A model generated the notes under the pieces. The model was given only the letters and a program-made list of their open reading frames with translations. It did no database searches and was not told the DNA's origin. Below are positions 24,378-30,866 of a stretch of DNA of 64,000 bases, one piece after another. The DNA comes from Actinoallomurus bryophytorum. Its GTDB lineage: Bacteria; Actinomycetota; Actinomycetes; Streptosporangiales; Streptosporangiaceae. The DNA lies in NCBI RefSeq assembly GCF_006716425.1, contig NZ_VFOZ01000001.1, positions 1,984,001 through 2,048,000 of the forward strand, written 5' to 3'. The translations under genes and the position numbers were made by a program. Within the stretch, counting starts at the first letter, position 1, and every line of letters begins with the position of its first letter.

Positions 24378-24641
24378 GTGCTCAAGCAGATGATCGCCGC
24401 CGGCGGAATCCTGGCCGCCGCCGCAGCCGGCGCCGCCGTCACCAGCGGGACCGCTTCGGCGCAGACCCCGATGTGGGGAGGCGGCTGCTGCTCCAGCTCC
24501 CACAACGCCTTCTACCAGTCACACCGTAACCGGAACTGGAGCGGCAACGAGAACGAGAACCTGAACCACATCCGGTTGCACCTCAACAACCGCAACAACA
24601 ACATCGCGGTCGCGCGCGTCGACCCCGAAGAGCGCCGATAA
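24378..24641 (+). CDS. Small secreted array protein 4 (type A)
   Basis: 87 aa, the shortest member. Signal peptide MLKQMIAAGGILAAAAAGAAVTSGTASA, then WGGGCCSSSHNAF, a basic stretch NRNWSGNENENLNHI, RLHLNNRNNNIAVARV and a charged DPEERR end. It shows the minimal type-A unit: CC motif, NWxGNE, Asn-rich strand core. GTG start with AAGGAG. It has its own promoter and hairpin. Confidence 0.78.
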   Translation: MLKQMIAAGGILAAAAAGAAVTSGTASAQTPMWGGGCCSSSHNAFYQSHRNRNWSGNENENLNHIRLHLNNRNNNIAVARVDPEERR

Positions 24642-24744
24642 CACGGCCAGCGGGTTCGAACGTCACATCGCAGGCCGCCGAAGCTCGGTCGCAGAACTTC
24701 TTGCGGAAGAACGCCATGCCGACCACTGAGTAAACGCGGCGAAG

Positions 24745-24770
24745 GGCGTCGGAGCCATTGCTCCGGCGCC
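24745..24770 (+). terminator. Array hairpin after gene 4
   Basis: GGCGTCGGAG (24745-24754) pairs with CTCCGGCGCC (24761-24770) including one G-U pair, followed by TTTCAATTT. Confidence 0.72.
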
Positions 24771-24789
24771 TTTCAATTTATGGCCCCAT

Positions 24790-24925
24790 TTTGAAGATAC
24801 CTTACCTGTCTACTGTATTGCCGCGAAAAACCCAGGGAATGCTTCAAAATGCGGCGCTCTATTAAATAAGTAGGAGCGTCGGCCTGTGAAGGCCATCGCG
24901 CCATTTCGATAGCAAGGAGACCATC
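24790..24925 (+). promoter_or_regulatory. Array promoter/leader module 5
   Basis: A degenerate upstream box ends CTTACC at 24806, then 11 bases, TTGCCG (24818-24823), 17 bases, GCTTCA (24841-24846). Leader hairpin CGGCGCTC (24852-24859)/GAGCGTCG (24874-24881) with one G-U pair. The conserved AAGGCCATCGCGCCATTTCGA block and AAGGAGACC precede the GTG. Confidence 0.58.
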
Positions 24926-25240
24926 GTGCTCAAGAAGACGTGCGTCGCCAGCGGCATGCTGATCGCCACGGCCGCCGGCGCCATCCTCACCAGCCTGCCC
25001 GCGTTCGCCGGCGTGCCCGCCTGGGGCGGCGGCGGCTGCTGCAGCGGCTCGAGCAGCCGCTTCGGCCACTTCTCGCACAACAGGAGCTGGAACGGTAACG
25101 AGAACGAGGGCTACAACCACATCCGGCTCCACATTCGTAACCGCAACAACAACATCGCCGTCGCCCGTACGGGCCGTGACCGCGGCGATGACGGCCTCGG
25201 CCTCGGCATCGGTGCGCCCGGTACCGGCGGCGTCGCCTGA
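24926..25240 (+). CDS. Small secreted array protein 5 (type A)
   Basis: 104 aa. Signal peptide MLKKTCVASGMLIATAAGAILTSLPAFA. The mature chain has WGGGGCCSGSSSRFGHF, SWNGNENEGYNHIRLHIR, NRNNNIAVARTGRDRGDDG and a Gly-rich tail. The tail GLGLG matches that of array protein 1. GTG start with GCAAGGAGACC upstream. Own promoter and terminator. Confidence 0.78.
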   Translation: MLKKTCVASGMLIATAAGAILTSLPAFAGVPAWGGGGCCSGSSSRFGHFSHNRSWNGNENEGYNHIRLHIRNRNNNIAVARTGRDRGDDGLGLGIGAPGTGGVA

Positions 25241-25342
25241 TCATCTCGATCAAAGAACGACCGAACACGCCGTCCCAATGAGGCGTATTCGAAACACGAC
25301 CCGGGAAAGCGATGAACGCCGACCTCGGCCGCTCGACGGACT

Positions 25343-25370
25343 GGGCGTCAGAGCCATTGCTCTGGCGCCC
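25343..25370 (+). terminator. Array hairpin after gene 5
   Basis: GGGCGTCAGAG (25343-25353) pairs with CTCTGGCGCCC (25360-25370) with one G-U pair, followed by TTTCTCGTT. Compared with the gene 3 hairpin, a pair has changed from G-C to A-T on both arms, keeping the stem. Confidence 0.75.
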
Positions 25371-25395
25371 TTTCTCGTTATCGACTCAGATCGTC

Positions 25396-25533
25396 TTTGT
25401 TGTCATCTTACCCAATGATTGTCTTGTCCGGAAAACGGCAGGGAATGCTAGAGAGCGCGACGCTCTCTGCAAATACGTGAGGGCGTTGGCTCGAGAGGGC
25501 CATCGCGCCATTCCGATAAAGAGGAGACCGAAC
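25396..25533 (+). promoter_or_regulatory. Array promoter/leader module 6
   Basis: Box TTTGTTGTCATCTTACC (25396-25412), 11 bases, TTGTCC (25424-25429), 17 bases, GCTAGA (25447-25452). Leader hairpin ACGCTCTC (25460-25467)/GAGGGCGT (25479-25486) with one G-U pair. The conserved GAGGGCCATCGCGCCATTCC block and GAGGAGACCGAAC precede the GTG. Confidence 0.6.
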
Positions 25534-25836
25534 GTGCTTAAGAAGACGTGCGTGGCCGGCGGCATTCTGATCGCCACCACCGCCGGCGCAATGATCACAA
25601 GCCTGCCCGCGTTCGCCGCAGTCCCTGGGTGGGGCGGTTGCTGCAGTAGCTCCCACAGCAGCTTCTTCCACAACGCGCGGAACCGGAACTGGAATGGGAG
25701 CGAGTCGGAGAACCTGAACCACATCCGGCTCCACCTCAACAACCGCAACAACAACATCGCGACGGCGCGTACCGAGGAAGAGCGCAGCCACCATTTCCCG
25801 GTGATCGGCGCTCCGACCATCGGCGCTCCGGTTTAA
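25534..25836 (+). CDS. Small secreted array protein 6 (type A)
   Basis: 100 aa. Signal peptide MLKKTCVAGGILIATTAGAMITSLPAFA, then WGGCCSSSHSSFFHN, NRNWNGSESENLNHIRLHLN, NRNNNIATARTEEERSHH and a short GAPTIGAP tail. Nearly the same promoter box as gene 1. It is followed by a hairpin and then the type-B gene 7, repeating the gene 1-gene 2 arrangement. GTG start. Confidence 0.78.
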   Translation: MLKKTCVAGGILIATTAGAMITSLPAFAAVPGWGGCCSSSHSSFFHNARNRNWNGSESENLNHIRLHLNNRNNNIATARTEEERSHHFPVIGAPTIGAPV

Positions 25837-25901
25837 TCGGGCCCGACGGCAGGGTGGCTCCAGCGCGGCCGGAAGAGCCGCGAAGCCACCTACCTCACAC
25901 C

Positions 25902-25929
25902 GGGCGCCGGGGTGACGACTCCGGCGCCC
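25902..25929 (+). terminator. Array hairpin after gene 6
   Basis: GGGCGCCGG (25902-25910) pairs with CCGGCGCCC (25921-25929). Stem, loop and flank (GGGGTGACGACTCC, CTTCGCTCG) match the hairpin after gene 1 almost exactly. Confidence 0.68.
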
Positions 25930-26100
25930 TTCGCTCGTCGGCGACACGCCTGCCGCGAGACGCCAGATGACGGCCGGCCGCCCAGCGCGGTCTGGAACCA
26001 AGCACATCGATTGGATCCGTGGCGCCCTGACCTGTTCGGCGCCTCGTACGAGCGCCCTCTCACGAGGCCCTCGGGGCCGATCGGGAATTAGGAGACCGAC

Positions 26101-26583
26101 GTGCTGAAGAAGACAAGCGCCTATACCGGGCTGGTGATCGTCACAGCCGCCGGCGCCCTGCTCACGAGCTCGCCCGCGTACGCCCTGGACAGCATCGCCC
26201 AAGGCTCGCACAGCTGGTACCACCATCGGTCACACCACCGGAACCACAACTGGAACGGGAACCGGCACCACGGGCGGATCTTCATCCGGATCTACATCTA
26301 CAACAAGAACAACAACCGCGCGATCGCCATCGCACGTCCCGAGCACAGACGGCATCACCGGGCCTTCGTGCCCACCGGCGTGATCGGCGGCGGCGTCGGC
26401 GGAGGCGTGACGGCGGCCGACCAGACCCCGGCGGCCCCGGCGGCATCCGTCCCGGACACGGCGTCGACGAACCAGGCTCCCCAGAGCGTGGGAGCACCCG
26501 CCGACCAGGGCACCGCGGCGGCGCCGGCGACCACCTCGATGGCGCCCCTCGACGAGGGCGCGACCGGCAACGTGAGCCCGTGA
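26101..26583 (+). CDS. Small secreted array protein 7 (type B)
   Basis: 160 aa. Signal peptide ends ...TSSPAYA. The core HHRSHHRNHNWNGNRHHGR then IFIRIYIYNKNNN is identical to array protein 2 over about 25 residues, and the DNA there is identical for about 80 bases. The tail is longer than in protein 2 and is Ala/Pro/Thr-rich (TPAAPAASVPDTAST, APATTSMAP), like a cell-wall-spanning or O-glycosylated linker. GTG start after TTAGGAGACCGAC; CCGATCGG palindrome just upstream. No promoter module of the type-A kind precedes it. Confidence 0.8.
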   Translation: MLKKTSAYTGLVIVTAAGALLTSSPAYALDSIAQGSHSWYHHRSHHRNHNWNGNRHHGRIFIRIYIYNKNNNRAIAIARPEHRRHHRAFVPTGVIGGGVGGGVTAADQTPAAPAASVPDTASTNQAPQSVGAPADQGTAAAPATTSMAPLDEGATGNVSP

Positions 26584-26771
26584 TCGCCAGGTAGTACCTG
26601 TGTCATGAGTCCTGTCCGCGTCGAGCGGTGTCCAGGTGACACCTCGCGGGGGCGGGCAGGGACCCGGCCCGGTCCGGCCGGTTGAGGACGACGCTGCGGG
26701 GTCCCGTGGCCGTACGACGGTGAGACAGGCCCAGCACCACCCGGGAGCGGCGAGGACGCCGCCCCGCACAA

Positions 26772-26800
26772 CGGGTGTCGGAGCAACGCTCCGACGCCCG
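26772..26800 (+). terminator. Array hairpin after gene 7
   Basis: CGGGTGTCGGAGC (26772-26784), loop AAC, GCTCCGACGCCCG (26788-26800): 13-bp stem with one G-U pair, followed by TTTCTGCGTATTTCT. Confidence 0.8.
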
Positions 26801-26821
26801 TTTCTGCGTATTTCTGCACTC

Positions 26822-26938
26822 TTTGTCGCGCTCTTACCCCATCGTGGCGCCACCTCGAAAGTGAGCGGGAATGTACGCCATGGCGCCCAAATCGGGCATC
26901 AGTGGCCTTCGTACCATTTTCCGCAAGAAGGAGACGAC
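26822..26938 (+). promoter_or_regulatory. Array promoter/leader module 8 (degenerate)
   Basis: Box TTTGTCGCGCTCTTACC (26822-26838) and GGGAATGTACGCC (from 26867) align with the other modules, but the -35 position lacks TTG. The leader ends GCAAGAAGGAGACGAC before the GTG. Confidence 0.45.
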
Positions 26939-27370
26939 GTGCAGAAAAGGACATACGCCCTAGCCGGTCTGGCCCTCGCAGCCGCGGGTGGTGTGTTGAT
27001 CACCAGCTCACCCGCCCAGGCTGGTGCGCTCGTACAGGGACATCGGCATCATCATTATTCGAGTCACCGCAATTACAACCGCAACGCGAACTGGAATCGC
27101 AACCACAACCGCGTCGTCGTACGCGTGGTGAACCGCAACGTCAACACGGCCTGGGCCGGCGGTGGCTTCCGCGGCGGCGGTTTCCGCGACCGCGACCGCG
27201 ACGACGACGACTTCGGTCTGTTCCGGCACCGCCGCTGCCACTTCGGCTGCAACCGGTTCGACAGGTTCGACGGCGACGGCGACGGGTTCGGTCGCGACCG
27301 CGACGACGACGACCGCGGTGACAACATCATCGTCGGCAACGACATCCGTACGGCCGGCGACCGCGACTAG
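26939..27370 (+). CDS. Small secreted array protein 8 (divergent)
   Basis: 143 aa. The signal peptide (MQKRTYALAGLALAAAGGVLITSSPAQA) and HRHHHYSSHRNYNRNANWNRN join it to the family. The strand core is VVVRVVNRNVNTAW. The rest is its own: Gly/Arg (GGGFRGGGFRDRDRDDDD), a Cys pair in RRCHFGCNRF, and repeated Asp/Gly/Arg (DGDGDGFGRDRDDDD). The Asp-rich repeats look suited to bind Ca2+ or other cations (inference). GTG start with AAGGAG. Confidence 0.78.
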   Translation: MQKRTYALAGLALAAAGGVLITSSPAQAGALVQGHRHHHYSSHRNYNRNANWNRNHNRVVVRVVNRNVNTAWAGGGFRGGGFRDRDRDDDDFGLFRHRRCHFGCNRFDRFDGDGDGFGRDRDDDDRGDNIIVGNDIRTAGDRD

Positions 27371-27462
27371 GACGGCTGACGCGGCGCTGGTACACGGCCG
27401 CGACGGCGACCCTGGTCAGGAACGGCCGCAAAGGCCGCCGAGTCGCTGAGCCGCCCAGAGTG

Positions 27463-27498
27463 GACCGGGTGCGGGGGCGAAGGCCCCGGCACCCGGTC
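27463..27498. terminator. Terminator shared by array gene 8 and the P450
   Basis: GACCGGGTGCGGGGGC (27463-27478), loop GAAG, GCCCCGGCACCCGGTC (27483-27498), 15 of 16 positions paired. It lies between the converging array gene 8 and the P450 gene. Confidence 0.8.
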
Positions 27499-27520
27499 AC
27501 GCTTGTACGGGCCGGAGAGG

Positions 27521-28756
27521 CTAGGTGCGGTACGGGAGGCGTTTGACCCCGTTGTCGAAGTTGGACAGGAGGAGTTCGGGTTCGCCTGCCGCGCGGATGC
27601 TCGGTACACGGGTGAACAGCTCGCGGAACATCGCGGTCAGCTCGCGACGGGCCAGGTGCGCTCCCAGGCACAGGTGGGGGCCGGGGCCGCCGAATCCGAC
27701 GTGGGGGTTCGGCTTGCGGGTGATGTCGAACCTGTCCGGCTCGGCGAAGACGTCCTCGTCGCGGTTGGCCGAAAGGTAGAACAGCACGACCTTCTCGCCT
27801 TCGCGATAGACGTGGCCGTTCATCTCGTAGTCGCAGGTCAGCGTCCGCCGGAACTGGATGATCGGCGAGACGTACCGGACGATCTCCTCGATCGCGCCGC
27901 CGATCCGGCGGTCGAAGTCGGCCAGGAGGATCGCCCGCTGGTCGGGATGGTCGGTGAACAGCGTCAGCCCGTGCGCGATGGCGTTGCGCGTCGTTTCGTT
28001 CCCGGCCACGAGCAGCAGGTCGAAGAAGGCGCCGAGCTCGCGTACGGACAGCCGCTCGCCGTCGACGTCGGCGTTGACCAGCGCCGAGATCAGGTCGTCC
28101 GCCGGCGTCTCGCGGCGTTGCCGGCCGAGGCGAGCGACCAGCCGGTGCAGGTCGACGATGGCCTTGAGGTTGCCGCCGAGGAGCCGGAGTGTACGAAGGC
28201 GCGCCACGTCGCCGCGGACTCCGGAATATTCGGTCATGGCGTCCACGCAGGCGGCGACCTTCGCGTGGGAGTGCTCGGGGATCCCCATCATGGCGCAGAT
28301 GACCTTGATGGGCAGCCGCGCCGCGACGTCGGCCACGAAGTCGCCGGACCCGGCGCGGACGACGTCGTCGACGATCTCGGTGGCGGTCTTGGCGATGTGC
28401 TCGTCGATCTGGGCGAGCCGTCGCGGGGTGAACGCACGGGACACCACGCGCCGCAGCCGGGCGTGGCGTGGGTCGTCCATGTTGACCATCGGCCGGCCGA
28501 ACAGCAGGGCGATCCACGGCGGGGGCTCCGGCGAGGTGGCCGCGGGCTCGCTGCTGAAGACCTTGGCGTTGCGGCTCGCGTGCACCACGTCGGCGTGGCG
28601 TACGAGGGCGTGGAAGCCCCGCCCCGCGCGTACGAGGGGGATCCGCTGCTCGTTGAAGAACACGGGCCGGTCCAGCGCCCGCAGCCGCGCGAACGCCCGC
28701 AGCCGGTCCTCGGGAGGCCGCGCCCAGAAGTCGAGCGTGGCGAGATCGTCGTTCAT
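27521..28756 (-). CDS. Cytochrome P450
   Basis: 411 aa soluble bacterial P450. The I-helix oxygen-binding motif is LLVAGNETTRNAIAHG. The K-helix ExxR is EEIVRY. The haem loop GFGGPGPHLCLGAHLARREL places the thiolate at Cys363. The N-terminal part carries NMDDPRHARLRRVVSRAFTPRR, the C-helix segment found in CYP124/125/142-like lipid or steroid hydroxylases. No ferredoxin or reductase gene is next to it. The substrate is not readable; oxidation of a fatty acid, steroid or terpenoid is typical of this group. Confidence 0.95.
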   Translation of the reverse strand: MNDDLATLDFWARPPEDRLRAFARLRALDRPVFFNEQRIPLVRAGRGFHALVRHADVVHASRNAKVFSSEPAATSPEPPPWIALLFGRPMVNMDDPRHARLRRVVSRAFTPRRLAQIDEHIAKTATEIVDDVVRAGSGDFVADVAARLPIKVICAMMGIPEHSHAKVAACVDAMTEYSGVRGDVARLRTLRLLGGNLKAIVDLHRLVARLGRQRRETPADDLISALVNADVDGERLSVRELGAFFDLLLVAGNETTRNAIAHGLTLFTDHPDQRAILLADFDRRIGGAIEEIVRYVSPIIQFRRTLTCDYEMNGHVYREGEKVVLFYLSANRDEDVFAEPDRFDITRKPNPHVGFGGPGPHLCLGAHLARRELTAMFRELFTRVPSIRAAGEPELLLSNFDNGVKRLPYRT

Positions 28757-28844
28757 CGCACCTCACCAGTTGTCGGGTGTCATCTGTTCGACGCCGGTAG
28801 GCGCGGGAGCGGTCACGCGCGGCACCGGCCGGATCCAGCCACGG

Positions 28845-29219
28845 TCAGCTCCAGGAGGCGATCTCCTCGTCGCTCAGCGGCACGACGCACCAGATCGCCT
28901 CCTGGATCGTGGGACACAGCGGCACGATCTCGCCGGCACGTGCCAGCCGGAACACCTGCTCGGCGCCCGCCCGCAGCCCGGTCACCGCGAGCGCGGAGCC
29001 GCGGTCGCGGCAGCGTCTTTCGGCGGCGATGACGGCCTTCAGCGCCGTGCAGTCGAAGAACGAGACCTCGGTCAGATCGATGATCAGCGGGCGTGCCCGT
29101 ATGACGTCGAACAACTGCCGCCGGAACGCCGGCTCGGTATGGGCGTCTATCTCACCCCGCGGTATCGCGAGGGCGTAACGCGGGCAGTCGATGACCGCCA
29201 TCTCAAGGGCGATGTCCAT
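28845..29219 (-). CDS. STAS-domain protein (anti-sigma-factor-antagonist-like)
   Basis: 124 aa, a single STAS domain. GEIDAHTEPAFRRQLFDVI and PLIIDLTEVSFFDCTALKAVIAAERR match the SpoIIAA/RsbV fold. The phosphorylatable serine usually found in D-S-S-G-L is missing: the sequence reads D56-C-T-A-L60. Thr58 may replace it, or regulation may not depend on phosphorylation. No partner kinase lies nearby. It would bind an anti-sigma kinase of the RsbW type, or act as a sensor relay. Confidence 0.85.
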   Translation of the reverse strand: MDIALEMAVIDCPRYALAIPRGEIDAHTEPAFRRQLFDVIRARPLIIDLTEVSFFDCTALKAVIAAERRCRDRGSALAVTGLRAGAEQVFRLARAGEIVPLCPTIQEAIWCVVPLSDEEIASWS

Positions 29220-29303
29220 GGGCTACCTCACAACCCCACCGGTGACTCATCAGCATCGCTCAATCACACGCCGTTGCCAACCCCTGGTCACGGCGCACGA
29301 GAA

Positions 29304-30377
29304 TCAGCGGAGGTCGACGCGTACGCGCGGCCAGGCGTTGTTGGCGTAACCGCCCGGGTTCCACAGCGACGCGGCGTACTCGGGCTGGCAGCAGGCCGCG
29401 GTGTCCCAGGCCCGCGCGGTGACGGTGGCAGCGCCCGCGGGCAGGTCGAGCACGATCCGCCACAGCCGCCACGACCACGGCCCGGGCGTGGGGTCGAGGT
29501 CGGCCTGCCGCCATGTGCGCCCCTCGTCCGCGGACACGTCGACGCGGGCGACGCCACGGTGTTCGCCGCCGAAGGCGTACCCGCTCACCGAGACCGGCCC
29601 GGCGGCCAGGACCGCGCCGTCGACGGGGGTGAGGATGTCGGCGTTGATCGCGACCGGCCCCAGCGGGAACCCTTCACCGGGGTCCGCGCCCGCGGGCGCC
29701 AGCCGGTAGCGGACGGCCTGGAAGTAGTTGCCCGACGGGCGGTCCCGTACGGTGATCCGGGTCACCCACTTCACACTGCGGGCACCGATGTAGCCGGGCA
29801 CGACCACGCGTACCGGCCCGCCGTGCAGGGGCGGTAGCGGGCGGTCGTTCATCGCCCAGGCCAGGATCACCTCGCCCGCGACGGCCTTGGCCAGCGGGAT
29901 CGAGCCTCCGAACGGCTCCGGCGGGCACGCGTCCGCGGCCACGTCCGGCGCGGTGAACTCCACGTGGGCGGCGTCGTGCCGCGGCCCGGCCTCGGCGAGG
30001 ACGTCCGCCAGGCTCACCCCGGTCCAGCGCGCGGTCGAGATGGCCCCGGCTCCCCAGGGTGTCTCTCCGGGGATGGGCCGCACGGCGAGCAGGCCGGCGC
30101 GGCGGTTCCCCGCGCACTGGACGGTCGCGATGACCTCGCGGTGGGCGAAGCCGGCACGCAGCTGTGCCAGGGACAGGGTCAGCGGGCGGTCGAGGAGACC
30201 GGCCAGCTCGACGCGCCAGTCCCCCGGGTCGATGTCGGGGATCGGCCCGTGGTTGCGCGCGTAGAACGTCTCGACTGGGGTGAGCGTGCGCCCGGCGAGC
30301 GCCGGCCCGGGCGTCTCGGCGTTGTACGGCTCCGTTTCGTGCACGATCATGTCGTCGCGTTTGGCCCAAGACTCCAT
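29304..30377 (-). CDS. Sulfite-oxidase-family molybdopterin oxidoreductase
   Basis: 357 aa. The Mo-cofactor domain carries the ligand Cys88 in VQCAGNRR, with FYARNHGPIPDIDPGDWRVELAG before it and the GGPVRVVVPGYIGARSVKWV segment typical of SuoX-like proteins. The C-terminal immunoglobulin-like dimerisation domain follows (VSVSGYAFGGEHRGVARVDVSADEGRTWRQADL). There is no signal peptide and no haem domain, so electron transfer must use another partner. The ATG at 30377 is chosen because residues upstream lose the family pattern. Substrate (sulfite or other) not defined. Confidence 0.9.
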   Translation of the reverse strand: MESWAKRDDMIVHETEPYNAETPGPALAGRTLTPVETFYARNHGPIPDIDPGDWRVELAGLLDRPLTLSLAQLRAGFAHREVIATVQCAGNRRAGLLAVRPIPGETPWGAGAISTARWTGVSLADVLAEAGPRHDAAHVEFTAPDVAADACPPEPFGGSIPLAKAVAGEVILAWAMNDRPLPPLHGGPVRVVVPGYIGARSVKWVTRITVRDRPSGNYFQAVRYRLAPAGADPGEGFPLGPVAINADILTPVDGAVLAAGPVSVSGYAFGGEHRGVARVDVSADEGRTWRQADLDPTPGPWSWRLWRIVLDLPAGAATVTARAWDTAACCQPEYAASLWNPGGYANNAWPRVRVDLR

Positions 30378-30430
30378 CGGCCGTACTCCCCCCGCTGTCA
30401 CCAGCGGAAATACCCAGATGGAGGGTGTTG

Positions 30431-30527
30431 CTACCGGGAGAAGGCCGGTAGGACATGCCGGGCGAAGGCGGCGATCTGGGCGCGCATCTCGTCCACGGTG
30501 TTGCCGACGAACGGCAGGCCGCTCCCC
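30431..30527 (-). pseudogene. 3' remnant of a flavin monooxygenase-like gene
   Basis: Reads GLPFVGNTVDEMRAQIAAFARH then VLPAFSR and stop on the minus strand. This resembles the last 30 residues of LLM-type flavin oxidoreductases, where a helix ending in F-A-x-x-V-x-P-A-F precedes the stop. The rest of the gene is missing. It is joined at about 30527 to the regulator remnant on the opposite strand. Confidence 0.55.
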
Positions 30528-30773
30528 CCGGCGCTGATCGACGCCGCCGAGCGTGACCCCGAGATCGCCCGGCTCCTGGCGGACTTCACGGCGCAGCGAC
30601 GCCGCCCGGTGCACACCGCCGTCGAGCGTGTTGAGGTACGTGCCGGGCGCGACGCCGAGCTGATCGACGGGCTGCTCCTCGGGCCGGTCTTCTACCGCCG
30701 CCTGCTGTCCCGTCAGCCGATCACCGAGGAGTTCGCCGACCGCGTCGTCGACACCTTTCTTTCCGCGCTCTGA
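30528..30773 (+). pseudogene. 3' remnant of a TetR-family regulator
   Basis: About 80 codons on the plus strand read DPEIARLLADFTAQRRRPVH, then AELIDGLLLGPVFYRRLLS and ITEEFADRVVDTFLSAL, ending in TGA at 30773. This is the C-terminal ligand/dimer domain of TetR proteins of the TetR_C_16-like type. The DNA-binding half is absent and no start codon with an RBS precedes it. Confidence 0.65.
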
Positions 30774-30830
30774 TCCCAGCGCCAGCGCGGCCTCCGGCAT
30801 GATCGTCGCAGGTCAGGGGGCATATCGGGC

Positions 30831-30866
30831 TCGCCAGAACAAACCTGGATGTGTAATATCCGGATT
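30831..30866 (+). promoter_or_regulatory. Leaderless promoter and possible operator of the Rrf2 gene
   Basis: TCGCCA (30831-30836), 17 bases, TAATAT (30854-30859). The predicted start site falls on the A of the ATG at 30867. GGATGTGTAATATCC (30847-30861) is an imperfect dyad and ATCCGGAT (30858-30865) a perfect palindrome, both overlapping the -10, suitable for autorepression. Confidence 0.6.

Noticed and set aside
22463-27498. Ribosomally made peptide (RiPP) precursor array
   Set aside because: The N-termini are Sec signal peptides with AxA cleavage sites, not RiPP leaders, and no modifying enzymes are adjacent; the P450 on the opposite strand converges with the array and has no visible link to it.
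30528-30773. Functional TetR regulator
   Set aside because: Only the C-terminal half is present, with no helix-turn-helix and no start.
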